In this document: positions 14,474 to 21,808 of the stretch, in pieces
Layout of the letters: each line of letters opens with the position of its first letter
Position numbering within the stretch: the first letter of the stretch is position 1
Assembly (NCBI GenBank): GCA_964420325.1
Contig: CAYQSU010000054.1
Span: forward strand, 1-24,142
DNA: 24,142 bases
Source of the DNA: CAYQSU01 sp964420325
GTDB taxonomy: Bacteria; Pseudomonadota; Alphaproteobacteria; Rhodospirillales; Defluviicoccaceae
Direction: 5' to 3'
The notes under the pieces: generated by a model
What the model saw: the letters and a program-made list of their open reading frames with translations, nothing else
Told to the model about the DNA's origin: nothing
The model's database searches: none
Program-made: the position numbers and the translations under genes

Positions 14474-14899
14474 CTAGAGTTCGAGTTCGAGGTCCGGCGT
14501 CTCTCCGCAGTCGTCCGCGGCGAGCGCCGCCGAGCGATAGGCGCGATTGGCCTCGAGCACGGCCCGCGCCCGCAACCCGCGGGGCGCGGTCGGGGACCAC
14601 GCAGCGGTTTCCGGTCGCTCCTGCGCCAGTCGGATCAGCGTCACGGCGAAGCCGGGTGCGAAATCGAAGGCGTCCTCCGGCGGAGAGCGGTCCCGATCGC
14701 CGGACCCGTTGCCGCCCCGCCGCCGTCTCCTCGGCGCGGCCCCGGTGCCCCGGTCGCAGCGGACGCCGGGCTTCTTCTCGACGTCGGCGACGGCCATCGG
14801 CATCAGGCTTGCGGCGGGAGCCACACCCGGGCCGGTCAGCCCGGCGAGCGACGCCGCGGGAATGAGATACGATCCAACACCTGGCGCCGTCATCTGCAT
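14474..14899 (-). CDS. Hypothetical protein (141 aa) under a CtrA-boxed promoter
   Basis: A 141-residue protein I do not recognise. The N-terminal third (YLIPAASLAGLTGPGVAPAA) is Ala/Gly/Pro-rich, the middle has a basic RRRRR cluster followed by charged low-complexity sequence, and the last part (LRARAVLEANRAYRSAALAA) forms a likely helix with an acidic tail. There is no convincing signal peptide. ATG 14899 has GGAG 6 nt upstream, and a near-consensus promoter lies 67 nt away, so expression is likely. The Ala-rich helix with AY recalls small proteins found in alphaproteobacterial motility loci, and the adjacent CtrA box would fit, but this is inference. It is convergent with the RAM gene. Confidence 0.65.
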   Translation of the reverse strand: MQMTAPGVGSYLIPAASLAGLTGPGVAPAASLMPMAVADVEKKPGVRCDRGTGAAPRRRRRGGNGSGDRDRSPPEDAFDFAPGFAVTLIRLAQERPETAAWSPTAPRGLRARAVLEANRAYRSAALAADDCGETPDLELEL

Positions 14900-14951
14900 G
14901 GCGCGCTCCGTTCGTCCCGGCCGTTTTCTCTCTTCCCGGGCAGAGCAGTTG

Positions 14952-14966
14952 TTAATGCAACTTTAA
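14952..14966. promoter_or_regulatory. Perfect CtrA-type box TTAA-N7-TTAA
   Basis: TTAATGCAACTTTAA matches all eight fixed positions of the CtrA consensus on either strand. It lies immediately downstream of, and shares one base with, the -10 element of the minus-strand promoter (14966-14971), so it covers the transcription start. In CtrA systems that position usually represses. A nested AGTTG-N6-CAACT inverted repeat (14947-14962) offers an alternative operator for another dimeric regulator. Confidence 0.6.
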
Positions 14967-14994
14967 GTATACCAAGACGCCGACGACAAGTCAA
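14966..14994 (-). promoter_or_regulatory. Near-consensus sigma-70 promoter for the 141-aa protein
   Basis: On the reverse strand TTGACT (14994-14989) and TATACT (14971-14966) are exactly 17 nt apart, the best promoter in the window. The -35 hexamer contains the TGA stop codon of the upstream alpha/beta hydrolase, so the 141-aa gene can be expressed apart from that operon. The transcript leader would be about 60 nt. Confidence 0.8.
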
Positions 14995-15824
14995 TCTTCG
15001 CCGAGACGCAGCCGCCGCTGCAGGAAACCGATCACCTCCCGCTGCAAACCGTAGAGATCCAGATCCTCGTGTCCCGCTCTCGCCACCCAGACGCTTTCCT
15101 TCGGCTCCTGCGCGGCCTCGAAGACAGCGCGCCCGAAGCGAACGGGCACGATCGAGTCGCGCTCGCCGTGAACGACGAGGAGCGGAGCGCCGATGTCGGC
15201 GATCTTGCTTCTCGTCTCGAAGCGGTCCTTGGCGAGCCACCGCACCGGAAGGAACGGGTAGTGGTGGGCGCCGACGTCCGCCACCGACGTCAGCGGGGCT
15301 TCCAGGACGACCGCAGCGACCGGCGCTGCCGATACCGCCTGCTCGCGGGCGAGATGGACGGCCACGCCGCTGCCCAGGGATTCGCCGTAGACAACGACGC
15401 GCTGCGGCGGCACGGCGTCGGCGGCGAGATGTCTCAAGGCGGCCCGACCGTCGGCATAGAGCCCCTGCTCGGTCGGCCGGCCCGGGTTTCCGCCGTAGCC
15501 CCGGTACTCGACGAGGAGGACGCCGAAGCCGGCATCGAGGTAGGGCCGGACGCGCCCGGCCCGGTAGCCGATGTGGCCGCCGTTGCCGTGGAAGTAAAGG
15601 ATCGTCGGCCGCTGCGACCGCGCGGGCCGATACCAGGCGATGAGGCTCAGTCCGTCCGCCGTCTCCAGCGTCACCTCGGCCATCTCCGGAACGCCTGCGG
15701 CAGCCGGTGACGGCGCGACGCCCCACGGCAGATAAAGGAGGCTCCGCTGGAACAGACACATCAGCGCCACGAGCGCCACGTAGGCGCCTGCGATCACCAA
15801 GAGCACGGTCGCGGTCATGCGCAC
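14991..15824 (-). CDS. Membrane-anchored alpha/beta hydrolase (BEM46/YfhR-like)
   Basis: A 277-residue serine hydrolase with an N-terminal membrane segment (ATVLLVIAGAYVALVALMCL) and a domain of the BEM46/YfhR group. The oxyanion motif FHGNGGHIGYR, the nucleophile elbow YGESLGSG, the acid-bearing VVHGERDSIVP and the terminal AGHEDL give a full Ser-Asp-His triad. Members hydrolyse esters or related bonds; the natural substrate is rarely known. I prefer GTG 15824 (GAAGGG 7 nt upstream) over ATG 15818 in the same frame. It follows the small lipoprotein gene by 34 nt, so both probably come from the promoter at 16172-16200. Confidence 0.88.
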   Translation of the reverse strand: MRMTATVLLVIAGAYVALVALMCLFQRSLLYLPWGVAPSPAAAGVPEMAEVTLETADGLSLIAWYRPARSQRPTILYFHGNGGHIGYRAGRVRPYLDAGFGVLLVEYRGYGGNPGRPTEQGLYADGRAALRHLAADAVPPQRVVVYGESLGSGVAVHLAREQAVSAAPVAAVVLEAPLTSVADVGAHHYPFLPVRWLAKDRFETRSKIADIGAPLLVVHGERDSIVPVRFGRAVFEAAQEPKESVWVARAGHEDLDLYGLQREVIGFLQRRLRLGED

Positions 15825-15858
15825 GCGGAAGCCCTTCCTCCCCGGCCACAAACCGCCG

Positions 15859-16164
15859 TCAGCGGCGCACGCAGTCGAAGTGGGCGGCCACCGGGGTCAG
15901 CAGCGCACAGTCGCCATAGCCGTGCTCGCGAAAGCGGGCGAGCCTGTCGAACGCGCCGCAGCGGTCCTCGGCCAGCGCCCTGACGGTCGCGGGCGCGGTG
16001 GCGAGGCGCGAATAGCAGACCGTCACCTCGGTGAGGTCCTCCGGCTCCCGGCCGAACCCCGGGGCGCTCCGGTCGAACTCCCGCTCCGTGTACACGTACG
16101 GATCCACGGCACCGCATCCGGCCGCCAGGAGAGCGACGAGCCCAAAGGCCAAGCCCCGCGTCAT
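15859..16164 (-). CDS. Small hypothetical lipoprotein
   Basis: A 101-residue protein with a short signal sequence and lipobox LLAAGC (acylated Cys17), so probably anchored in the outer or inner membrane facing the periplasm. After the lipid site comes DPYVYTEREFDRSAPGFG, then VTVCYSRL and three more cysteines (EDRCGAF, GDCALL, FDCVRR), which could form two disulfides. Similar unnamed lipoproteins with a YVY..REF..P.FG and CY pattern occur in alphaproteobacteria; no function is known to me. ATG 16164 has no ribosome site; a promoter placed right before it suggests a leaderless mRNA. First gene of a two-gene unit with the alpha/beta hydrolase. Confidence 0.8.
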   Translation of the reverse strand: MTRGLAFGLVALLAAGCGAVDPYVYTEREFDRSAPGFGREPEDLTEVTVCYSRLATAPATVRALAEDRCGAFDRLARFREHGYGDCALLTPVAAHFDCVRR

Positions 16165-16171
16165 GGCCGCC

Positions 16172-16200
16172 ACGATAGTTGCGTCGAGGCCCGCCGGCAA
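16172..16200 (-). promoter_or_regulatory. Candidate promoter for the lipoprotein-hydrolase unit
   Basis: On the reverse strand TTGCCG (16200-16195) and TATCGT (16177-16172) are 17 nt apart. The -10 ends only 7 nt before ATG 16164, which puts +1 at or next to the A of the ATG. Hexamers match consensus at 4 of 6 positions each. Confidence 0.45.
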
Positions 16201-16242
16201 CCGACCCGGCGCCGCGCATCCGCGATGGCCCGTAGGCCGGCG

Positions 16243-16271
16243 TTGCCGAGGCGGCGGCGAGCCATTACAGA
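16243..16271 (+). promoter_or_regulatory. Candidate promoter for the MlaE-MlaD operon
   Basis: TTGCCG (16243-16248) and TACAGA (16266-16271) are 17 nt apart. The -10 is poor. A start near 16278 would rule out the in-frame ATG at 16225 as the MlaE start. The 6-bp inverted repeat GGTGTC/GACACC (16273-16288) with a GTTG loop lies at the predicted +1 and could be an operator or a 5' hairpin. Confidence 0.35.
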
Positions 16272-16323
16272 GGGTGTCGTTGGACACCGAAACGAGACCC
16301 AGTTGACCGACATCGGATCCCTC

Positions 16324-17457
16324 GTGCCCGCTCCTCCCGCCATCGGCATCCGCCGGGCGGCCGGCGGCCTCTTGACGCTCGAGCTCACCGGCGACTGGCT
16401 CCTCGCCAACCGCCCGCCGCCGGCCAGCGACGCCGCCCGGATGATCGCCGACGAGACGAAGGTCAGCACCGTCGCCTTCGACACCCGCGGCCTCGGCCGC
16501 TGGGACTCCGGCCTTCTCACCTTCCTGATGAAGATCCGCGAAAGCTGCCTCGCCCGCAGCATCGGCGTCGACGCCGCCGGGCTCCCGGACGGCGTCCACC
16601 GGCTCTTGGACCTGGCGACGGCGGTGCCGGAGAAGGAGGGCGCCCGCCGAAGCCTGACGAGCCCCGGCCTGATCGAGCGGGTCGGCGTGAGAGCGCTCGC
16701 CCTCGGACACGCCGCGGGCGACAGCCTCGCCTTCCTCGGCGAGGCGACGATGAGCTTCGGCCGCCTCGTCTCCGGCCGCGCCCGCTTCCGGCGCTCCGAT
16801 CTCTGGCTCGTCGTTGAGGACTGCGGGGTGCGGGCGCTGCCCATCGTCTCGCTGATCAGCATCCTGGTCGGCCTGATCCTCGCCTTCGTCGGCGCGGTCC
16901 AGCTCGCCCTGTTCGGCGCCCAGATCTTCGTCGCCAACCTGGTCGGCATCGGCATGGCGCGGGAGATGGGGGCGATGATGACCGCGATCATCATGGCCGG
17001 GCGGACCGGCGCCGCGTTCGCCGCCCAGCTCGGCACGATGCAGGTCAACGAGGAGATCGACGCCTTGAAGACCCTCGGCATTCCGCCGATGGATTTCCTC
17101 GTCCTGCCGCGGATGCTGGCGCTGATCCTGATGATGCCCATCCTCTGCCTCTACGCCAACCTGCTCGGCATCATCGGCGGCGCCATTGTCGGCATCGGCA
17201 TGCTCGACATCACCGCGGCCCAGTACCTCAGTCAGACCAAGGCGGCCCTGTCGCCCACCGACTTCGCCGTCGGCGTCGTCAAGGCCGCCGTGTTCGGCGT
17301 ACTGATCGCCCTCTCCGGTTGCCTCCGCGGCATGCAGTCCGGGCGCAGCGCGTCGGCCGTGGGCGCCGCCGCCACGTCGGCCGTGGTCACCGCCATCGTG
17401 CTGATCGTCGTCGTCGACGGGCTGTTCGCGGTCATCACCAACGTCCTCGGTATCTGA
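16324..17457 (+). CDS. mlaE: STAS-MlaE phospholipid ABC transporter permease
   Basis: A 377-residue inner-membrane permease for lipid transport between inner and outer membranes. An N-terminal STAS-like domain (about 1-115: LLTLELTGDWLLAN, TVAFDTRGLGRWDSGLL) is fused to the MlaE permease, whose signature EMGAMMTAIIMAGRTGAAFA and the following LGTMQVNEEIDALKTLGI, the ATPase-contacting loop, are intact. About five to six membrane segments follow. The fused STAS domain replaces a separate MlaB, as is usual in alphaproteobacteria. I use GTG 16324; TTG 16303 is an equally possible in-frame start and neither has a strong ribosome site. MlaD follows 9 nt later, leaving no room for the MlaF ATPase. 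Confidence 0.9.
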   Translation: MPAPPAIGIRRAAGGLLTLELTGDWLLANRPPPASDAARMIADETKVSTVAFDTRGLGRWDSGLLTFLMKIRESCLARSIGVDAAGLPDGVHRLLDLATAVPEKEGARRSLTSPGLIERVGVRALALGHAAGDSLAFLGEATMSFGRLVSGRARFRRSDLWLVVEDCGVRALPIVSLISILVGLILAFVGAVQLALFGAQIFVANLVGIGMAREMGAMMTAIIMAGRTGAAFAAQLGTMQVNEEIDALKTLGIPPMDFLVLPRMLALILMMPILCLYANLLGIIGGAIVGIGMLDITAAQYLSQTKAALSPTDFAVGVVKAAVFGVLIALSGCLRGMQSGRSASAVGAAATSAVVTAIVLIVVVDGLFAVITNVLGI

Positions 17458-17466
17458 AGGAAAACC

Positions 17467-18495
17467 ATGAGCAAGCGAGCCAATCCGAAAGCCATCGGCG
17501 CCTTCGTCGTCGGCGGCATCGTCTTGGCCGTGGCCGGCATCCTGGCGTTCGGGGCCGGGCGGTTCTTCGAGACTACACAGCCCCTGGTGATGTACTTCAC
17601 GGAGTCGGTGCAGGGCCTGGACGTCGGCGCCCCGATCATCTACGAGGGCGTCGTCGTCGGCACCGTCACCCGCATCGACCTCCGCCTCGACCTCGCGGAC
17701 GGAACGTTGTCGATCCCGGTCCGCGGCCGGTTCCTGCCGACCACGTTCGGGGTGGACGGCACGCCGGAGCAGATCACGGAGTTCCGCAAGGCCCAGAAGG
17801 CCGGCACGGGAGACTGGGGGCGCGCCCTCGTCCACCGCGGGCTCAGGGCCCAACTCGGAATGACCAGCTTCGTCACCGGCAAGCTGGCGGTCAGCCTGGT
17901 GATGAGACCGGGGTCGGACATCACCCTCGTCGAGGCCGATGCCGAGCTGATCACGCCCGGGGGCGAGTTCGAGGTGCCGACGGTTCCCTCGGACCTGGCG
18001 GAGGTCAAGGCGACCGTGGAGGCCGTGGTCCGCAAGATCGCCGAGCTGGATCTTGAGGAGGTCGTCGCCGAAACGAGGAGCCTGATCACCGGCTTCGACG
18101 CCCTGGTCCGCGACCCGGAGATCAAGGAGATCATCGGCGGCGCCAACCGCACGGTGGCCGATCTCCGCTCCCTGATCAACGATGTAGACTCCAAGGTCGG
18201 GCCCCTGGCGGCGAGCGCCACCGACGCACTCAAGTCGTTCGAGGCCGCCGGCGACGAGGGCCGGCGGGCGCTCGCCGACGCACGGGGCACGCTGAGGAAC
18301 CTCGATGCGACGCTCGACCGGGCGAGGACGCTGCTCGCCAGCGCCAACACCGTGATCCAGCCGGATTCCGCCATCCATTTCGAGCTCGTCACCGCGCTCC
18401 GCGACATCGGCAGCGCCGCCCGCTCGGTCCGCGCCCTCGCCGATGCGCTGGAACGCGACCCCAACTCCATCCTGTTCGGCAAACGCGTGCCTTAG
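17467..18495 (+). CDS. mlaD: MlaD-type MCE-domain substrate-binding protein
   Basis: A 342-residue periplasmic protein held by one N-terminal membrane helix (about 10-30). The MCE domain begins about residue 38 (LVMYFTESVQGLDVGAPIIY, EGVVVGTVTRI) and has an extended insertion before GLRAQLGMTSFVTGKLAVSL, a typical MCE ending. The C-terminal 160 residues are long amphipathic helices (VKATVEAVVRKIAELDLEEV, RTLLASANTVIQPDS), expected to form a hexameric tunnel or needle for lipids. The start has AAGGA 5 nt upstream. It sits between the permease and the auxiliary lipoprotein, the normal order except that the ATPase is missing. Confidence 0.9.
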   Translation: MSKRANPKAIGAFVVGGIVLAVAGILAFGAGRFFETTQPLVMYFTESVQGLDVGAPIIYEGVVVGTVTRIDLRLDLADGTLSIPVRGRFLPTTFGVDGTPEQITEFRKAQKAGTGDWGRALVHRGLRAQLGMTSFVTGKLAVSLVMRPGSDITLVEADAELITPGGEFEVPTVPSDLAEVKATVEAVVRKIAELDLEEVVAETRSLITGFDALVRDPEIKEIIGGANRTVADLRSLINDVDSKVGPLAASATDALKSFEAAGDEGRRALADARGTLRNLDATLDRARTLLASANTVIQPDSAIHFELVTALRDIGSAARSVRALADALERDPNSILFGKRVP

Positions 18496-18505
18496 GGAGG
18501 ATTCC

Positions 18506-19147
18506 ATGACGCACCGCTCCCTCGTCTGGCCGCTGCTCGGCTTGGTTGCGCTCGCGGTCGGCGGCTGCGAAGGCGTCCTTGGCGGCGTATCGGCACCGAC
18601 CCGCCACTACGTGCTCAGCGCGGCTCCGGTACCGGCAGCCGGCGGCGCCGCCGGGCCCACCGTCGGGGTGTCGACCGTGCGGCTGGCCCAACACCTGCAG
18701 CACAGACCGATCGTCACCCGGGACAGCCAGAACCGCGTCACGCTGGCCGCGTTCGATCAGTGGGCGGCCCCGCTGGACGAGCAGATCACCCGGACGCTGG
18801 CCGAGAACCTCACCGCGATGATCCCCTCGGACCGGGTGCTGGTGCTGCCGGCGAGCCGGGGGATCCCGCTCGCCTACCGGCTCGAGGCCGACATCGCCCG
18901 TTTCGAGCGCGAGGCCGACGGCTCGGTGGTGCTGACCGCGCTGTGGGGCGTCTTCGACGGCGACGGCCGCAACGAGCTCGCCTTCGGCCGCTCGACCTTG
19001 CGCGAGACGCTGCCCGCCCCGGACGCGGTGCCCGGCGAGCAGCCGGCGGAGCCGGACTACGACGCCGTCGCCTCGGCCATGAGCCGGGCGCTCGCCAGTC
19101 TGAGCCGCGAGATCGCTCAGGCGATCCGCGCGCTGCCCGGCTCGTAG
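18506..19147 (+). CDS. ABC-type transport auxiliary (PqiC/DUF330-like) lipoprotein
   Basis: A 213-residue lipoprotein with lipobox AVGGC (Cys21). It carries the PqiC-like pattern: TRHYVLSAAP just after the lipid site, VSTVRLAQHLQHRPIVTRDS, FDQWAAPLDEQITRTLAENL, and a C-terminal helix ending LSREIAQAIRAL. Such proteins sit in the outer membrane and dock the MCE protein to it. The start has AGGGAGG 5 nt upstream, 10 nt after the MlaD stop, so the operon runs MlaE-MlaD-lipoprotein. Function by family and context; not tested. Confidence 0.88.
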   Translation: MTHRSLVWPLLGLVALAVGGCEGVLGGVSAPTRHYVLSAAPVPAAGGAAGPTVGVSTVRLAQHLQHRPIVTRDSQNRVTLAAFDQWAAPLDEQITRTLAENLTAMIPSDRVLVLPASRGIPLAYRLEADIARFEREADGSVVLTALWGVFDGDGRNELAFGRSTLRETLPAPDAVPGEQPAEPDYDAVASAMSRALASLSREIAQAIRALPGS

Positions 19148-19181
19148 CACCGCCCGAGGCCCGGGAACGAGGGGCGCCACG

Positions 19182-20513
19182 ATGACCGACGGCTTCGACC
19201 TCATCCTCCGCGGCGGCCGCTGCGTCACGCCGGGCGGCACCGTGCCTGCCGACGTCGGCGTGCGCGCCGGCCGCATCGCCGCCGTGGGCGATCTCGGATC
19301 CGCCACCGCGCCGGAGGTCGTCGACTGCTCCCGCCTCCACGTCCTGCCCGGCGTGATCGACACCCAGGTGCATTTCCGCGAGCCCGGCCTCGAGCACAAG
19401 GAGGACATCGGCACCGGCACCGCCGCCGCGGCGATGGGCGGCGTGACCGCCGTGTTCGAGATGCCGAACACCCGGCCGCCGACCACCACCGCGGCGCTCC
19501 TCGCCGACAAGTGCCGCCGCGCCAAGGGCCGCGCCTGGGTCGACATGGCCTTCTTCGCCGGCGCCACGCCGGACAACGTCGGGGATCTCGCCCAGCTCGA
19601 GCGGCTGCCCGGCTGCGCCGGCATCAAGCTGTTCATGGGAAGCTCGACCGGCGATCTCCTGGTCGCCGACGACGAGGCGGTGGCGAGAGTGCTCGCCTCC
19701 GGCGAGCGGCGGATCGCCGTGCACAGCGAGGACGAGCGCCGCCTCAAGGAGCGCTTCGGCATCGTCCAGGGCGGCGCCAAGCCGGCGATGCACCCGCAAT
19801 GGCGGGACGTCGAGACCGCGGTCGGCGCCACCCGCCGCCTGCTCGCCCTGGCTCTGGGCGCCAAGCGGCGGATCCACGTCCTGCACGTCAGCACCGCCGA
19901 GGAGATGGAGCTCCTCCACGACCACCGCGACATCGCCACGGTCGAGGTCACGCCGCAGCACCTGACGCTGGAGGCACCCGCCTGCTATGACGAACTCGAC
20001 GCCTACGCGCAGATGAACCCGCCGATCCGCGACCGGCGCCACCGCGAGGCATTGTGGCGGGCGGTCGGCCAGGGCCTCGTCGACTGCATCGGCTCCGACC
20101 ACGCGCCGCATAACCGATCGGAGAAGAACCGGCCGTATCCGGAGAGCCCGTCCGGCATGCCGGGGGTGCAGACGCTGGTGCCGGTGATGCTGGACCATGT
20201 CGCCAGGGGGCGGCTCAGCCTCGAGCGCTTCGTCGATCTGACCTGCGCCGGCCCCGCCCGCATCTTCGGCATCGCCGGTCGCGGGCGCATCGCACTCGGC
20301 TATTCCGCCGACTTCACGGTGGTCGATCTCGGCCTCAGGCGGATGATCACCAACCGCTGGATCGTCAGCCGCTGCGGCTGGACGCCGTTCGACGGGCTCT
20401 CGGTGACCGGCTGGCCGCTGATGACGATCGTTCGCGGCCGCATCGTCATGCGCGAGGGCGAGCTTGTCGGCGACGCCGCCGGCGAGGCGGTGCGGTTCCT
20501 CGAATGCCTGTGA
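19182..20513 (+). CDS. pyrC: Dihydroorotase (class I type, QxH variant)
   Basis: A 443-residue amidohydrolase, the third step of de novo pyrimidine synthesis (carbamoyl-aspartate to dihydroorotate). Metal ligands visible: His64 in QVHFREPG, the carbamylated lysine Lys149 in GIKLFMGSS, His181 in VHSEDE, His235 in LHVSTAEE, and catalytic Asp306 in GSDHAPH. The first histidine of the canonical HxH is Gln62. From memory that substitution is typical of an alphaproteobacterial subgroup annotated as dihydroorotase. Whether such proteins are fully active, or act on another cyclic amide (compare allantoinase, hydantoinase), is open. The start has GAGGGGC about 6 nt upstream. Its stop overlaps the GNAT start. 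Confidence 0.85.
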   Translation: MTDGFDLILRGGRCVTPGGTVPADVGVRAGRIAAVGDLGSATAPEVVDCSRLHVLPGVIDTQVHFREPGLEHKEDIGTGTAAAAMGGVTAVFEMPNTRPPTTTAALLADKCRRAKGRAWVDMAFFAGATPDNVGDLAQLERLPGCAGIKLFMGSSTGDLLVADDEAVARVLASGERRIAVHSEDERRLKERFGIVQGGAKPAMHPQWRDVETAVGATRRLLALALGAKRRIHVLHVSTAEEMELLHDHRDIATVEVTPQHLTLEAPACYDELDAYAQMNPPIRDRRHREALWRAVGQGLVDCIGSDHAPHNRSEKNRPYPESPSGMPGVQTLVPVMLDHVARGRLSLERFVDLTCAGPARIFGIAGRGRIALGYSADFTVVDLGLRRMITNRWIVSRCGWTPFDGLSVTGWPLMTIVRGRIVMREGELVGDAAGEAVRFLECL

Positions 20514-21103
20514 TGGAGGCCGGCGGCCGGCCCGCGGGCAAGCTCCGCTCCCGCGTCACCTATCTCGAGATGACCGCGCCGCCCGCGGCTCCGGAGCCGC
20601 CGTTCGAGCCGGCTCGATCCGTCCGCATCGAGCCCGCGAGAGGGCTGTCGGTCAAAGGCTACCGTGCGCTCTACCGGAGCATCGGCACGCCCTGGCTGTG
20701 GTGGGAGCGGCTTCTCATGCCGGACGCCGTGCTTGCCGCGATCCTCGCCGATGCGCGGGTGGAGATCCGCTTGCTTACGGTCGCGGGCGCGGTGGCCGGC
20801 TACTCGGAGCTCGACCTCCGGGGCGAGGACGGCATCGAGCTCGCCTACCTCGGTCTCGCCGAGGCGTTCATCGGCGAGGGCCTCGGCCGCCACTTGCTGG
20901 CGGAGACCCTCGGCGCCGCCTGGGCGCGCCGGCCCCGCCGGGTGTGGCTCCACACCTGCAGCGAGGACCATCCCGGCGCGCTCGCCTTCTACCGAGCCGC
21001 GGGCTTCCGGCCCTGTCGCACCGAGGAGACGCTGATCGACGATCCGCGCCTCACCGGGCTCCTGCCGCGGGATGCCGCGCCCCACGTCCCGCTCGCGATC
21101 TGA
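20513..21103 (+). CDS. GNAT-family N-acetyltransferase
   Basis: A 196-residue cytoplasmic acetyltransferase. The acetyl-CoA loop is IGEGLGRHLL, preceded by the beta-strand ELAYLGLAEAF; HPGALAFYRAAGFRPC is the usual C-terminal GNAT ending. The first 40 residues are Pro-rich and poorly conserved. ATG 20513 overlaps the dihydroorotase stop (TGATG), implying coupled translation; ATG 20504 in the same frame is possible. Substrate unknown; the coupling hints at a nucleotide- or amine-related target but nothing more. It is convergent with the amino-acid permease, with only 5 nt between stops. Confidence 0.85.
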   Translation: MEAGGRPAGKLRSRVTYLEMTAPPAAPEPPFEPARSVRIEPARGLSVKGYRALYRSIGTPWLWWERLLMPDAVLAAILADARVEIRLLTVAGAVAGYSELDLRGEDGIELAYLGLAEAFIGEGLGRHLLAETLGAAWARRPRRVWLHTCSEDHPGALAFYRAAGFRPCRTEETLIDDPRLTGLLPRDAAPHVPLAI

Positions 21104-21108
21104 GAGCG

Positions 21109-21798
21109 TCAGCCGGCGCGCGCGAGGTGCCGTGTCAGGCGCCGCTCCAGGAGCCGGTAGGCCCGGGTGAACGCGAAGGTCAGCAGGAGATAGACGACGC
21201 CCGCGGCGACGAAGATCTCGACCGGCGTGTAGGTGCGGGCGATGATCGTCCGCGCCATGCCGGTGAGGTCGAGAAGGGTGATGGTGCTGGCGAGCGCGCT
21301 GCCCTTCAGCATCAGGATCACCTCGTTGCCGTAGGCCGGCAGCGCCAGACGAACCGCCTGGGGCAGGATGATGCGGCGATAGGTGAGCGGGGTCGACATG
21401 CCGACGGCGCGCGCCGCCTCCACCTGCCCTGCCGGCACCGACTCGATGGCGCCGCGCAGGATCTCGGCGGAATACGCGCCGGTGTTGAGGCCGAAGGCAA
21501 TAATTGCGCACCAGTAGGGCTCGCGCAGGATCGGCCACAGCGCGCTCGTCCGCACCGCCTCGAACTGGCTCAGCCCGTAGTAGACGAGGAAGATCTGGAC
21601 CAGCAGCGGCGTGCCGCGGAAGAAGAAGATGTAGGCGAAGGCGGAGAGGCGCAGCCAGAGGTGCCGCGAGACCCGGGCGAGGGCCGTCGGCAGGGCGATC
21701 GACGCGCCGACGGCGAGCGCGAGCGCCACCAGCTCGAGGGTGAGGAGCGCGCCCGCGAGCAGCTTCGGCAGGTTGTCGATGACGATCCCGACGTTCAC
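21109..21798 (-). CDS. Polar amino-acid ABC transporter permease (HisM-like)
   Basis: A 229-residue inner-membrane permease of the His/Glu/Gln/Arg/opine (HisM) family with about five membrane segments. The ATPase-coupling loop is GQVEAARAVGMSTPLTYRRI followed by ILPQAVRLALP; RGTPLLVQIFLVYYGL is the usual second-segment motif. The start is GTG 21798 with AAGGG 8 nt upstream, 10 nt after the other permease, so the two pair as a heterodimer. Last gene of the importer operon. Confidence 0.92.
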   Translation of the reverse strand: MNVGIVIDNLPKLLAGALLTLELVALALAVGASIALPTALARVSRHLWLRLSAFAYIFFFRGTPLLVQIFLVYYGLSQFEAVRTSALWPILREPYWCAIIAFGLNTGAYSAEILRGAIESVPAGQVEAARAVGMSTPLTYRRIILPQAVRLALPAYGNEVILMLKGSALASTITLLDLTGMARTIIARTYTPVEIFVAAGVVYLLLTFAFTRAYRLLERRLTRHLARAG

Positions 21799-21808
21799 GA
21801 CCGGCCCT

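Noticed and set aside
15859..18507. 882-aa minus-strand ORF
   Set aside because: Only its last 101 codons (the lipoprotein) are real; the rest is antisense to MlaE and MlaD and has the Glu/Asp/Arg/Gly bias of a GC shadow.
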